Shown here: positions 9,806 to 19,812 of the stretch, in pieces
How positions within the stretch are numbered: the stretch's first letter is position 1
How the letters are laid out: every line of letters starts with the position of its first letter
NCBI GenBank assembly: GCA_017881265.1
Contig: JADGRA010000080.1
Coordinates: 145,667-209,666 of the forward strand
Reading direction: 5' to 3'
Length of the DNA: 64,000 nucleotides
From: Myxococcaceae bacterium
GTDB taxonomy: Bacteria > Myxococcota > Myxococcia > Myxococcales > Myxococcaceae
Notes under the pieces: model-generated
Told to the model about the DNA's origin: nothing
Seen by the model: the letters and a program-made list of their open reading frames with translations, nothing else
The model's database searches: none
Program-made: the position numbers and the translations under genes

Positions 9806-10804
9806 CTAGGGCGCAAGGCCTGAAAAGCCCTCGACCACCGCGCCGCGGAGCGCGGCCCGGTGCCGCAGCACGGCGGACACGTGGCCCGCCTCCAGCCAGC
9901 GCAAGCGGCTGCCCGGCCAGTGTGCGGCCAGCGCCCGGGTGTCCTCCGAGGAGACGTAGCCGTCGCTCCGGCAGCCCACCACCACTGCCGCTTCGGGCCG
10001 GACGGGCGCCGGCAGCCGGCGCGCGTCGGCCAGGCCGAAGAGGCGGGCCAGCCGCTCGCGCGCCTTCCCCTCGCCACCGCACGTCCGGCCGAGGGTGCGG
10101 AAGTCGACGGAGCGCGAGAGGAGGCCCGCCGTGTAGACGGGCGCCGGCGTCGTGCCGGCGGCGAGCGCCGCCACGGCGAGCGGCCCGGGGGTGAGCGCGG
10201 CGACGAGGGCGGCCATGAAGCCGCCCATGCTGTAGCCGGCCACGCCGCGCTGGCGGTAGCCCACCCGGGCCAGAAAGCCGAGGAGGGCCCGGGCCTCCTG
10301 CACCATGGCGAGGTTGAGCAGGAGGTGGTCGCTCACCGTCCGCACCGCGGCGCTGCGCTGGCCGAGCGCGCGCCGGAGGCCAGCGAAGGGGTTCTCCAGG
10401 AGAAGCAAGTCCACACCGTCCTGGACAAGGGCCCCGTGGATGGCCTGCCGTCGGCCGAAGCCCTCCTCCCGCGAGCCGGCCAGCACCAGGCAGGCACGCG
10501 ACGACGGGCCGCCCGGGCGCGAGAGCCAGCGGACGTGGGCGGTGGCCACCCCGGGCGGGAGGCCCGCCTGGGGCGAGGGAAACGTCCCGTCGCGCACCAG
10601 CAGTCCCATGCGCCCTTCTGCGCTTGGACCCCAGGCCGGTTGGGCCGGCTCCGGCGCGTGGGCAAGAAAAGGCCCGGCCGCCGTCTGCTCCAGCAGCGAC
10701 GCGTCTCCCCAGCCGTCCTGGAAGAAGGGCCGCCGGCTGGCCTGCCATGCGTAGGCGACGTCCAGCCAGTGCGGACGCGGGGCGGCGGGCGGGCGGGCAA
10801 CCAT
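9806..10804 (-). CDS. Alpha/beta hydrolase, ABHD18 (DUF2048)-like
   Basis: The 332-residue protein has an alpha/beta-hydrolase layout. The nucleophile elbow is GYSMGGF with Ser192, preceded by the strand segment DLLLLENPFAG. A likely acid lies in CRSDGYVSSEDTRAL and the catalytic His in EAGHVSAVLRHRAALR near the C-terminus. Together these match ABHD18/DUF2048 proteins, whose physiological substrate is not firmly established. It is divergent from the redox sensor kinase gene, with 81 bp between the two starts. Confidence 0.75.
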   Translation of the reverse strand: MVARPPAAPRPHWLDVAYAWQASRRPFFQDGWGDASLLEQTAAGPFLAHAPEPAQPAWGPSAEGRMGLLVRDGTFPSPQAGLPPGVATAHVRWLSRPGGPSSRACLVLAGSREEGFGRRQAIHGALVQDGVDLLLLENPFAGLRRALGQRSAAVRTVSDHLLLNLAMVQEARALLGFLARVGYRQRGVAGYSMGGFMAALVAALTPGPLAVAALAAGTTPAPVYTAGLLSRSVDFRTLGRTCGGEGKARERLARLFGLADARRLPAPVRPEAAVVVGCRSDGYVSSEDTRALAAHWPGSRLRWLEAGHVSAVLRHRAALRGAVVEGFSGLAP

Positions 10805-10885
10805 CTTCTAGAGAGGCTTCCTAGCGCAGGCGGCCGCGCGTGCCACGGCGGCCGGCGCCGGGCGAGGTACGCTGGGGCGGCAGCC

Positions 10886-12202
10886 ATGGCCAGTCCGCTC
10901 GAGCCCGGTGCCCTCAACTTCCGCTGGCTCCTCCGCCTGCGGTGGGGGGCTGCCCTCGGCCAGCTGGCGCTGGTGCTGTCGGCGCAGGCCAGCCTGGGCC
11001 TGCGTCTGCCGGTGGGCCCGCTGCTGGCCATCATCGGCGTGGAGCTGCTGAGCAACGCGGCCCTCTCCGCCTGGGCCCGGACGGGCCCGCGGATGTTGGC
11101 CTCGGATGACGGAGCGGAGAACGCCATTGCCGCCGTCATGGCGGTGGACTTCGTCCTCCTCACTGTCCTCTTCGCCCTCAGCGGCGGGCCCAACAACCCC
11201 TTCAGCGTGCTGTACCTGGTGGAAGTCGCCCTGGCGGCCGTCATGCTGGCGCCCGGGCGCACCTGGGCCCTGATGGGCTTTGCCCTGGCCTGCTTCGGCA
11301 CCCTCTTCCTCGCCCCGCGGCTTGGCTGGCAGCCCGCCCACGGGCTGTCGCACGAGCAGATGATGGAGCTGCACATCCGAGGCATGTGGGTGGCCTTCGG
11401 CGTGGCCTCGGCCTTCATCGTCGTCTTCGTCCAGCGCGTCACCCGCGCCCTCGCCGCGCGCGATGCGGAGCTGCTGGAGGCGCGCACGCAGGCGGCACGG
11501 CGCGAGCGCCTCGCCTCGCTAGCCACCCTTGCCGCCGGGGCCGCGCACGAATTGTCCACGCCGCTGTCCACCATCGCCGTGGTGGCCCATGAACTGGAGC
11601 GCCAGCTGGCCACCCTCCCCGAGGCGGCAGAGGATGCGCGCCTCATCCGCGACGAGGTGGAGCGCTGCCGGCGCACCCTGTCGCGCATGGCCACCGACGC
11701 CGGAGCGCCGGGGGGCGAGCCGAGCGGCCAGGACCCCCTACAGTGCGTGGTGGACGAGGCCCTCGACGGGCTGGCTGGCCGGGAACACGTCCGGGTGGTG
11801 GCCCTCGGCGACCTCGGGCGGCGGGCCCCGCTGCTGCCGCTGCGGGCGCTGGGGCGCTCGGCGCAGGCCCTGGTGCGCAATGCGCTGCAGGCCTCCCCGG
11901 CCGGAGGCGAGGTGGTGCTGCGGGTGGAGGCCACCGCCGGGGCGCTGCGCGTGGAGGTGATGGACCACGGCACCGGGATTTCGCCCGAGGTGCTGCCAAG
12001 GGTGGGGGAACCCTTCTTCACGACGCGTCAGCCGGGGGCCGGCATGGGGCTGGGCGTCTTTCTCGCCCGCAGCCTCTCGGAACAGCTCGGCGGCAGCTTC
12101 TCCCTCACCTCGCAGCCTGGCAGCGGGACGCGTGCGGTGGTGCAGGTTCCGCTGGTCGCCTCGGGCGCGTCCCCACCGCAGGCCGAGCTGGCGCCGCCGT
12201 GA
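10886..12202 (+). CDS. regB: RegB/PrrB-type redox sensor histidine kinase
   Basis: The 438-residue kinase has about six N-terminal membrane segments, then H-box and ATPase domains. Residues 100-106 are GGPNNPF, matching the GGxxNPF loop that binds ubiquinone in RegB. The phosphoacceptor is His221 in AAGAAHELSTPLSTIAVVAHEL, shown here as AAHELSTPLST. Cys261 in VERCRRTL occupies the place of the redox-active Cys of RegB. The ATPase domain has RNALQASPAGG (N box), DHGTGISPEVL (G1) and GMGLGVFLARS (G2). The gene overlaps the response regulator by four bases. RegB and PrrB reduce their kinase activity when the quinone pool is oxidised; the same logic here is inference. Confidence 0.92.
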   Translation: MASPLEPGALNFRWLLRLRWGAALGQLALVLSAQASLGLRLPVGPLLAIIGVELLSNAALSAWARTGPRMLASDDGAENAIAAVMAVDFVLLTVLFALSGGPNNPFSVLYLVEVALAAVMLAPGRTWALMGFALACFGTLFLAPRLGWQPAHGLSHEQMMELHIRGMWVAFGVASAFIVVFVQRVTRALAARDAELLEARTQAARRERLASLATLAAGAAHELSTPLSTIAVVAHELERQLATLPEAAEDARLIRDEVERCRRTLSRMATDAGAPGGEPSGQDPLQCVVDEALDGLAGREHVRVVALGDLGRRAPLLPLRALGRSAQALVRNALQASPAGGEVVLRVEATAGALRVEVMDHGTGISPEVLPRVGEPFFTTRQPGAGMGLGVFLARSLSEQLGGSFSLTSQPGSGTRAVVQVPLVASGASPPQAELAPP

Positions 12203-12741
12203 GTGCCCCCAGCTTCTCCATCCTCCTAGTCGACGACGATGAAGTCTTCCGCAGCCGCCTGGCGCGGGCCCTGCGCGACAGGGGCCATGAAGTACGCAGC
12301 GCCGGCAACGCCGAGGAGGCGCTGGCGCTGGCCCAGGCCGAGTCCCCGGAGTACGCGGTGGTGGATTTGAAGATGCCCGGCCGGGGCGGGCTGCACCTTG
12401 TTGCTGAACTTAAAGCGCTCGACCCCAACACCTCGGTGGTCGTGCTGACTGGCTACGGCAGCATTGCCACCGCGCTGGAGGCGGTCCGCCGCGGCGCCCT
12501 CGACTACCTGGCCAAGCCGCTGGACGCCGATGAGCTGCTGGCCGTCATCGCCCGGGCGGGCGGCGCCCCCGGGCCGCTTCCGGACACGGCGGCCACGCCG
12601 ACGCTGGCGCGCGCGGAGTGGGAACACATCCAGCGCGTCCTCGCCGACTGCGAGGGCAACGTCAGCGAGGCTGCGCGGCGCCTCGGGCTGCACCGCAAGT
12701 CCCTGCAGCGCAAGCTGCACAAGTACCCCCCGGCCCGCTGA
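12199..12741 (+). CDS. regA: RegA/PrrA/ActR-type response regulator
   Basis: The 180-residue regulator has a receiver domain at residues 7-120 (acidic DDDE, phosphoacceptor Asp in VVDLKMPGRGG, VVLTGYGSIATALEAVRRGA, Lys in LAKPLDADELL). A Fis-type helix-turn-helix follows at the C-terminus (GNVSEAARRLGLHRKSLQRK). The GYGSIATALEAV and EWEHIQRVL blocks are specific to the RegA family. It starts at GTG 12199, inside the kinase stop (GTGA), so it is translationally coupled to its partner. In proteobacteria this pair controls respiration, carbon fixation and redox balance. Targets here are unknown. Confidence 0.93.
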   Translation: MSAPSFSILLVDDDEVFRSRLARALRDRGHEVRSAGNAEEALALAQAESPEYAVVDLKMPGRGGLHLVAELKALDPNTSVVVLTGYGSIATALEAVRRGALDYLAKPLDADELLAVIARAGGAPGPLPDTAATPTLARAEWEHIQRVLADCEGNVSEAARRLGLHRKSLQRKLHKYPPAR

Positions 12742-12775
12742 CTGCCTCCGCGCCCGGGGGGGGCCCGCTGGGGCC

Positions 12776-13729
12776 CTACAGCAGCTGCTGCAGCGTGGCA
12801 CGCACCTGCGCTGCGTCCACCTGCACCGGGGCGCGGGGGAGATGGGCCAGGGAGAACTGCTCCACCAGCGCCGCCGCCGGCATGGGCCGTCCGTCCGACA
12901 GTCCGGCCCAGCCGGCGAGCAGGCCTACCAGGCGCTCCGGCAAAAGGCGCGCCTCGCGCATTTCGCTGAGGGTGGGCGGTCCGCCGCGCTTGGCCAGCCG
13001 CTTGCCGTCCGGCCCCAGCAGCAGGGGCACGTGGGCGTACATCGGCTGGGGAAGGCCAAGGGCGCGCTGCAGCTGGATTTGGCGGGGCGTCGAGCCGAGC
13101 AAATCATCGCCCCGCAGCACGTGGGTGACGCCGAGGGCGGCGTCGTCCACGACGACGGCCAGCTGGTAGCTGGGGACGCCGTCGTTGCGGCGCACGACGA
13201 AGTCGCCCACCGTCGCCTGCACGTCCTGGACGACGGGGCCTTGCGCGGCGTCGACGAAGCGCACCGGGCCCGCTGCGACGGCAAAGCGCAGGGCTGGCGT
13301 CCGGGTGCGGCTGCGCAGCCGGACGTCGGCCGCGTCCAGGCCGGCACACGTGCGCGGGTACACCGGCCCGTCGTCCGCCGCGCCGTGCGGCGCGGTGGCC
13401 GCCCGGGCCACCTCGGCGCGGGTGCAGAAGCAGGCATAGACGCGTCCCGGGGAAGCGAGTTGTTCCAGGGCCCGTTGGTAGGCTTCACCCCGCTGGCTTT
13501 GGAAGACGACGGGGCCGTCGAAGCGGAGGCCGAGCCAGTCCAGGTCGCGCCGCAGCAGGTCGACCCACTCCGGCCGGCAGCGGGCAGCGTCCAGGTCCTC
13601 AATCCGCAGGGCAAACTGGCCGCCCTCGCTTCTGGCCCACAGCCAGCCCAGGAGCGCCGCCCAGGCATTGCCCAGGTGCAGCGGCCCGGTGGGACTGGGG
13701 GCGAAGCGGCCGGTGTGGGGGGAGGGCAT
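12776..13729 (-). CDS. gluQ: Glutamyl-Q tRNA(Asp) synthetase
   Basis: GluQ attaches glutamate to queuosine at position 34 of tRNA-Asp. At 317 residues it has the class I catalytic core of GluRS but no anticodon-binding domain. Visible are RFAPSPTGPLHLGN (HIGH site), RIEDLDAARCRPEW, the zinc-binding set CFC ... YPRTC near residues 100-130, and KRLAKR as the KMSKS equivalent. I use the ATG at 13729 because the conserved GRFAPSPTG block follows a few residues later; an in-frame codon at 13747 would add six residues. It is divergent from the phosphoesterase gene. Confidence 0.93.
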   Translation of the reverse strand: MPSPHTGRFAPSPTGPLHLGNAWAALLGWLWARSEGGQFALRIEDLDAARCRPEWVDLLRRDLDWLGLRFDGPVVFQSQRGEAYQRALEQLASPGRVYACFCTRAEVARAATAPHGAADDGPVYPRTCAGLDAADVRLRSRTRTPALRFAVAAGPVRFVDAAQGPVVQDVQATVGDFVVRRNDGVPSYQLAVVVDDAALGVTHVLRGDDLLGSTPRQIQLQRALGLPQPMYAHVPLLLGPDGKRLAKRGGPPTLSEMREARLLPERLVGLLAGWAGLSDGRPMPAAALVEQFSLAHLPRAPVQVDAAQVRATLQQLL

Positions 13730-13794
13730 GGGTGGACGACGGGGCAAGAGTACTGCTCGCCGGTGCCGGTCCGAGGAGGTTAAAGGGGAGTCCC

Positions 13795-14679
13795 ATGCGG
13801 TACCTCCACTGCTCCGACGTCCACGTCACCGACAACTACGCCGGTCGGCAGCTGCTCCGGCTGGGCTGGCGAAGGTGGATTGCCATGGCCGAGCTGCAGC
13901 TGGGGGGCCGGGCCCGGCGCTTCGCGCAGGCCGAGGAGACCCTGCGGCGCATCGCCCGGGACGCGGGTGGACTGGGCGTGGACCACGTCATCGTCTCCGG
14001 GGACCTCACCGCCTACTCCATGCCGGAGGAATTCACCCGCGCCCGGGCGGCCCTCGCCCCGTGGGTGGAAAGCCCCGCCCGGGCCACCGTCATTCCCGGA
14101 AACCACGACCGCTACACCCCCGGGGCGCTGGCCAGCCGGCGCTTCGAGCGTAGCTTTGGCCAGCTCATGTCCTCGGACATTCCCGAGCTGGCCGTGGAGG
14201 ACGGCTTTCCGGTGGTGCGCCTCCTCGGCCAGTACGACGCGGTGGTGGGGCTGTGCTCGGCGCGCGTGCCCCGCTTTCCAGGCATGTCCTTCGGCGTCAT
14301 CGGCCAGGCGCAGCTGCAGGCGCTGAAGCACCTTTTGGCACACCCGCGCCTGGCCGGCCGGGCGGTGCTGGTGGCCGTGCACCACGCGCCCTTCAAGGCC
14401 AATGGACAGCCGGACCGGCCTTCGCACGGACTGGTGGACGCCGAGGAGCTGCTCGCGCTGTTGCCTGGCCCGCGCTTCGCGGTGCTGCACGGCCACATCC
14501 ACCACCGCTTCCACCACCCGGCGACGGCCGGGCGCCCGCATATTTTCGGTGCCGGCTCCTCCACCGAGGCCGGCGACGAAGGCTACTGGGTGCTGGAGAC
14601 GGCGGCGGGCCAGCTGTCCAGCGCACGGGCGCTGCGGCCGCAGCCCCTCATGCCCGCAGCAGTGGCCGGTACGGCCTGA
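13795..14679 (+). CDS. Calcineurin-like metallophosphoesterase
   Basis: The 294-residue protein carries all metal-binding motifs of the family: HCSDVHVTD (Asp8, His10), VIVSGDLTAYS, IPGNHDRYT, VAVHHAPFKANG and VLHGHIHHRF. Members hydrolyse phosphomono- or phosphodiesters with a two-metal centre; the closest forms resemble the cyclic-nucleotide phosphodiesterase-like CpdA group, but the substrate is not decided. The ATG at 13795 follows a strong AGGAGG-type ribosome binding site. Its 3' end overlaps the convergent gene at 14648-15031 by 32 bases. Confidence 0.88.
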   Translation: MRYLHCSDVHVTDNYAGRQLLRLGWRRWIAMAELQLGGRARRFAQAEETLRRIARDAGGLGVDHVIVSGDLTAYSMPEEFTRARAALAPWVESPARATVIPGNHDRYTPGALASRRFERSFGQLMSSDIPELAVEDGFPVVRLLGQYDAVVGLCSARVPRFPGMSFGVIGQAQLQALKHLLAHPRLAGRAVLVAVHHAPFKANGQPDRPSHGLVDAEELLALLPGPRFAVLHGHIHHRFHHPATAGRPHIFGAGSSTEAGDEGYWVLETAAGQLSSARALRPQPLMPAAVAGTA

Positions 14680-15031
14680 CGAAGTGGACCCAGCCGCGGG
14701 CGTCCACCTCCACCTGCCAGCGCGCCGACAAAAGCAGCGGTCGCGCGCCGTCCAGAAAAGCCGCCAGCAGGGCCGCGGCGCCCATCGGGTCGAGTGACGG
14801 ACCGCGGAAGGCAACGTGCAGCAGAAGGCCGAGGCGTTCGCTCACGTCCACCGAGGCCACCACCCGGGTGGCGCCGACGCGCCGCTGCAGGTTGACGGGC
14901 CGCGCCGAGAGGGCCTCGCCGGGAGCGACGCCCACCCAGTTGGTGGGGTCGAGTGCCTCGGCGACGAGCTCGCGGCCCGCTTCCTTCCAGCTGGTGTGTG
15001 CGGAGACTGGCTCCATGGCTAGCTCCGCCAT
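14648..15031 (-). CDS. Hypothetical protein
   Basis: A 127-residue acidic-to-neutral soluble protein without signal peptide or membrane segment. Segments such as LDPTNWVGVAPGEALSARPV and DARGWVHFVRPYRP look structured, not like random antisense sequence. I do not recognise the family. It overlaps the 3' end of the phosphoesterase gene by 32 bases in convergent orientation and lies 82 bp from hemG. An internal ATG six codons in is an alternative start. Confidence 0.55.
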   Translation of the reverse strand: MAELAMEPVSAHTSWKEAGRELVAEALDPTNWVGVAPGEALSARPVNLQRRVGATRVVASVDVSERLGLLLHVAFRGPSLDPMGAAALLAAFLDGARPLLLSARWQVEVDARGWVHFVRPYRPLLRA

Positions 15032-15113
15032 GCCTCAGTCCGCCGGTGGGACGCAAGGCCGGGCCAGGCCTGGAGCGGCCTTGTGCCGCGCACCGCCTTG
15101 ACTTCAGCCCCTC

Positions 15114-16463
15114 TCACGGGCCAGCGGCGGCCAGCATCTGCCGCCCCAACTCCCCGGCCGAGCGCACGCAGTCGGCCACCCCGGCCCCCCGGTAGGCGTT
15201 GCCACCCAGCCACAAGCCGGGCCAGCGGCTGGCCTGGGCCAGAATGCTCGCCACCCGCTGGGCATGGCCGACGTTGTACTGGGGAATGGCCCGCGGCCAG
15301 CGGATGACCTGCGTCAGGGTGGGCGCCCGGCTGACGCCCAGAAGGGCCGACAGCTCGGCGCGGGCGGCTTGCACCAGCCCCTCGTCGTCGCGCGCCAGCA
15401 GCTCGGGCCGGTGCGCCCCGCCCAGCAGGACGGTGAGCAGCGTGCCACCCCCGGGGGCGCGGAAGGGAAAGGCCGAGGAGACGTAGAGCGCGCCGAGGAT
15501 GTCGCGCCGCTCGCGGGGCGGGACGAGGAAGCCGAAGCCCACCGGCTCCGGCTCCAGCGCCGGGCGGTAGCCGAGGTGCACCACCGCCACCGGCACCGTC
15601 GGGATGGCGGCGAGCGCCTCGGCCAGCCCGGCGTCGAAGGGGCGCAAAAGACCGGCCGCCTCGGTGGGCGGCAGCGACAGCACCACCCGCGGTGCCTCGA
15701 CGGTGCCCGACGGCGTCACCACGGACCAGCCGTCTCCACGGCGCTCGAGCGCCAGGGCGGGCGCGTTGAGGCGGACGCGGGTGCCCAGCGCGGCGGCGGC
15801 GGCCTTGGACAGCGCGCCCAGGCCGCCGTCCAGGGAAGACAGCTGCACGCGGCCCATGCCCGCCCCCACGCCGCGGCGGCTGCGGATGGCCCCCAGCACC
15901 AGGCTGCGGTAGCCGCGCTCCAGCGCCACCAGCCGGGGAAAGGCCGACGCGGCGCTGAGGCGCTCCATGTCCCCGGCCCAGATGCCCGTCTGCAGAGCGT
16001 CCACCATGGTGGCGGTGAGGGTGCGGCCGATGTGCCGCCGGGCGAAGCTGCCGAGCGACTCATCGACGTCCGGCGGCCCGCGCCGGCTGAAGGGTTCCAA
16101 GAGGAGCCGCAGCTTGGCGCCCCAGGGCAGCACGTCCGAGGTGAACATGGCCGAAGGCGCCGTCGGCAGCTCGCGAAGCCTGCCCCCCAGCACCAGGGAA
16201 CGTCGGCTGGCGCTGGCGGCCGCCGGGCGCAGCTGAAGGCCCAGCGACGTCGCCAGGGCCGCCACCGCCCCGTCCCGGTCGAGCAGGCTGTTGGGGCCCG
16301 TCTCCAGAAGGAAGCCGTCGCGCTCCAGCGTCCGGGCGGTCCCCCCGGGGGTGCTGTCCGCCTCGAGCACCGTCACTGGCACCTCGGCGCGGTGCAGAAG
16401 GAGCGCCAGCGACAGTCCGGAGATGCCCCCGCCCACCACCACCGTCGGCCGCTGCTGCGCCAT
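15114..16463 (-). CDS. hemG: Protoporphyrinogen oxidase (oxygen-dependent, HemG/HemY family)
   Basis: This 449-residue FAD enzyme oxidises protoporphyrinogen IX to protoporphyrin IX, the penultimate step of protohaem synthesis. The N-terminal Rossmann site is VVVGGGISGLSLALLL followed by the acidic EAD and GGTARTLERDGFLLETGPNS. The C-terminal FAD block is GLWLGGNAYRGAGVADCVRS, and central blocks include AGDMERLSAASAFPRLV and SSLDGGLGALSKA. The gene symbol follows myxobacterial usage for the FAD type; hemY is the synonym. It follows pdxH by 16 bp on the same strand and is probably cotranscribed. Confidence 0.93.
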   Translation of the reverse strand: MAQQRPTVVVGGGISGLSLALLLHRAEVPVTVLEADSTPGGTARTLERDGFLLETGPNSLLDRDGAVAALATSLGLQLRPAAASASRRSLVLGGRLRELPTAPSAMFTSDVLPWGAKLRLLLEPFSRRGPPDVDESLGSFARRHIGRTLTATMVDALQTGIWAGDMERLSAASAFPRLVALERGYRSLVLGAIRSRRGVGAGMGRVQLSSLDGGLGALSKAAAAALGTRVRLNAPALALERRGDGWSVVTPSGTVEAPRVVLSLPPTEAAGLLRPFDAGLAEALAAIPTVPVAVVHLGYRPALEPEPVGFGFLVPPRERRDILGALYVSSAFPFRAPGGGTLLTVLLGGAHRPELLARDDEGLVQAARAELSALLGVSRAPTLTQVIRWPRAIPQYNVGHAQRVASILAQASRWPGLWLGGNAYRGAGVADCVRSAGELGRQMLAAAGP

Positions 16464-16479
16464 GGCCTTGCTCGCCTCC

Positions 16480-17076
16480 TCAGGGGTACAGCTGCTGAAG
16501 CGTCCAGGGGGCGTCCGGCCCCGGTCGGCTGAAGACGTCTCGCTCGTGCAGGCGGCTGTCGCGCCCGACCCAGAACTCGATGTGGTCCGGGACGAGACGG
16601 TAGCCCCCCCAGTGGGGTGGCCGGGGGATGGGCTCTCCCCGGTACCGCGCCTCCACCTCGGCCACCCGCGTCTCCAGCGTGGCGCGGCTGGGCAACGGTG
16701 CGCTCTGCGAGGAGGCCCATGCCCCCACCTGGCTGCCCCGCGGACGCGTGGCGAAGTAGCTGTCCGCCTCCTCCGCCGACACCGGGTGCGCCAGGCCCTC
16801 CACCCGCACCTGGCGGCCCAAGGGGCTGAAGTGGAAGGTAAGCGCGGCCGCCGGCTGGGTGGCCAGCTCGCGGCCCTTCCGGGACTCGAGGTTGGTGTAG
16901 AAGACGAAGCCCTTCGCGTCGAAGCCCTTCAGCAGCACCACCCGGGCGCTGGGTCGGCCGTCTGGACCCACCGTGGACAGCACCATCGCGTTGGGGTCCA
17001 CCGCGATGGCCTTCACCGCTTCGCCATACCAGGCGGCGAAGCGGGCAAATGGGTCGTTCATGGCGGCAGCAACCAT
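16480..17076 (-). CDS. pdxH: Pyridoxamine/pyridoxine 5'-phosphate oxidase
   Basis: PdxH uses FMN and oxygen to make pyridoxal 5'-phosphate. The 198-residue sequence contains the family blocks [58 protein letters not shown], and the C-terminal [20 protein letters not shown] with RLHER. The N-terminus is short compared with E. coli PdxH. The ATG at 17076 has a GAAGG eleven bases upstream; the ATG at 17061 is the alternative. It sits 14 bp after the TRIC-like gene. Confidence 0.93.
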   Translation of the reverse strand: MVAAAMNDPFARFAAWYGEAVKAIAVDPNAMVLSTVGPDGRPSARVVLLKGFDAKGFVFYTNLESRKGRELATQPAAALTFHFSPLGRQVRVEGLAHPVSAEEADSYFATRPRGSQVGAWASSQSAPLPSRATLETRVAEVEARYRGEPIPRPPHWGGYRLVPDHIEFWVGRDSRLHERDVFSRPGPDAPWTLQQLYP

Positions 17077-17090
17077 AGCGTCAGCGGCCT

Positions 17091-17708
17091 TCAGGATGCG
17101 CCGCCAAGACGGGGGATGTTCCACCCCCGCCACACGGACACCAGGCGCAGCCCGGTGGCTGCGGTGAAGCCCACGGCGCCGGACACCTCCGGCCCGACGC
17201 CCAGGCGGCCCAAGCCGACGTAGAGGACGCTGCCCAACAGGGCTGCGGTGGCATACACCTCGCGCTGGAAGATGACGGGCGCATCCCCGGCGAGGACGTC
17301 CCGGAGGATGCCGCCGCCCACCGCCGTGACGACGCCCACCAGCACCGTGGGCAGTGGGCTGAGACCCGCCTGGGAGGCCCGAATGCAGCCGATGACGGCG
17401 TACAGGCCGAGGCCCGCGGCGTCCACCACCACCAGGGCGGGAAGCACCCGCCGCACGTGCCGCTCGAAGAAGTAGCCGATGACGGCCGCGGCAATGACGA
17501 TGAGCAGGTAGGTGGGGTTGGCCAGCGCCACCGGAAGCCCCCGCTGCAGCAGCACGTCGCGCAAGAGGCCTCCACCGAGGCCCGCCACCAAGGTGAGGAA
17601 GGCGAGGCCGCCGACGTCAAAGCGCTTCTGGCTGGCCAAGAGCGCGCCGCTCAGGCCGGAGGCAAGGACCGCGGACAGGTCGATGACTTCGGTGATGGAG
17701 GCGCTCAT
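17091..17708 (-). CDS. Trimeric intracellular cation channel family protein (UPF0126)
   Basis: The 205-residue protein has about seven membrane segments and the internal two-fold repeat of the family, seen as [20 protein letters not shown] and [20 protein letters not shown]. This GGG.LRD signature marks bacterial TRIC homologues of the YadS/UPF0126 family, which form monovalent cation channels; the role in the cell is not settled. I use the ATG at 17708, with a GTG six bases upstream as alternative. It is divergent from glgA across 74 bp. Confidence 0.88.
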   Translation of the reverse strand: MSASITEVIDLSAVLASGLSGALLASQKRFDVGGLAFLTLVAGLGGGLLRDVLLQRGLPVALANPTYLLIVIAAAVIGYFFERHVRRVLPALVVVDAAGLGLYAVIGCIRASQAGLSPLPTVLVGVVTAVGGGILRDVLAGDAPVIFQREVYATAALLGSVLYVGLGRLGVGPEVSGAVGFTAATGLRLVSVWRGWNIPRLGGAS

Positions 17709-17782
17709 CTGCACGTCGGGCCCCGTACCTTAGACGAAGAGGGGTTGACGCCGGGCCTCCGCTCGGGCGACTCCACGCTAGC

Positions 17783-19210
<1,428 letters not shown>

Positions 19211-19356
19211 GCGCCCCGGCCGCTGAGGAACTCCCCAAGCCCTCGGCACCTGGAAGGGTCGACGCACACCCGCTCGGCGCTGGCGGCCATGTCCACGCGG
19301 GCGCTAGTGTCGGCGCGAGCGGCAACGGCCCGCTTGGATTCAGGAGCGCTGAGCGC

Positions 19357-19812
19357 ATGGTCTGGTGGCTGTGGGTCCTCCTCGGGCTCGGGCTGTTGAG
19401 CTTCGAGGTCCTGACGCCGGGAGGCTTCTTCGCCGTCTTCTTCGGCCTGGCGGCGCTCTTGGTCGGAGCGCTCACCGGCCTGGAGCTGTCCGGTCCGCCC
19501 TGGCTGCAATGGCTGCTCTTCTCGGGCCTCTCGGTGGCCCAGGTCCTCCTGCTGCGGCCGCCGCTGCTGTCGCGCGTGAGGGCGGCCCCCAGGTCGCTTC
19601 CGCCCATCGACTCGCTGGTCGGCGAGGTGGCCATCCTGCTGGAGGACCTTCCACCCGGCGCAGTCGGGAAGGCCGAGCTGCGCGGCAGCGGCTGGACGGC
19701 ACGGAGCGCGGAGGCCAAGACGCTGGCCAAGGGCGCGCGCTGCCGGGTCGAGCGGGTGGAGGGATTCACGCTCTGGCTGCGTCCAGAGACCTTGAAGGAG
19801 TGGGGACGATGA
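19357..19812 (+). CDS. NfeD-like short membrane protein
   Basis: The 151-residue protein has two or three N-terminal membrane segments (VWWLWVLLGLGLLSFEVLTP with the typical E-V-LTPG turn) and a C-terminal OB-fold (SLVGEVAILLEDLPPGAVGK, GSGWTARSAEA). This is the short NfeD type without the protease domain. Such proteins are usually encoded next to a stomatin/SPFH partner, as here, and are thought to act with it in membrane microdomains. AGGAG lies about ten bases before the ATG. Its stop overlaps the start of the SPFH gene (ATGA). Confidence 0.87.
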   Translation: MVWWLWVLLGLGLLSFEVLTPGGFFAVFFGLAALLVGALTGLELSGPPWLQWLLFSGLSVAQVLLLRPPLLSRVRAAPRSLPPIDSLVGEVAILLEDLPPGAVGKAELRGSGWTARSAEAKTLAKGARCRVERVEGFTLWLRPETLKEWGR

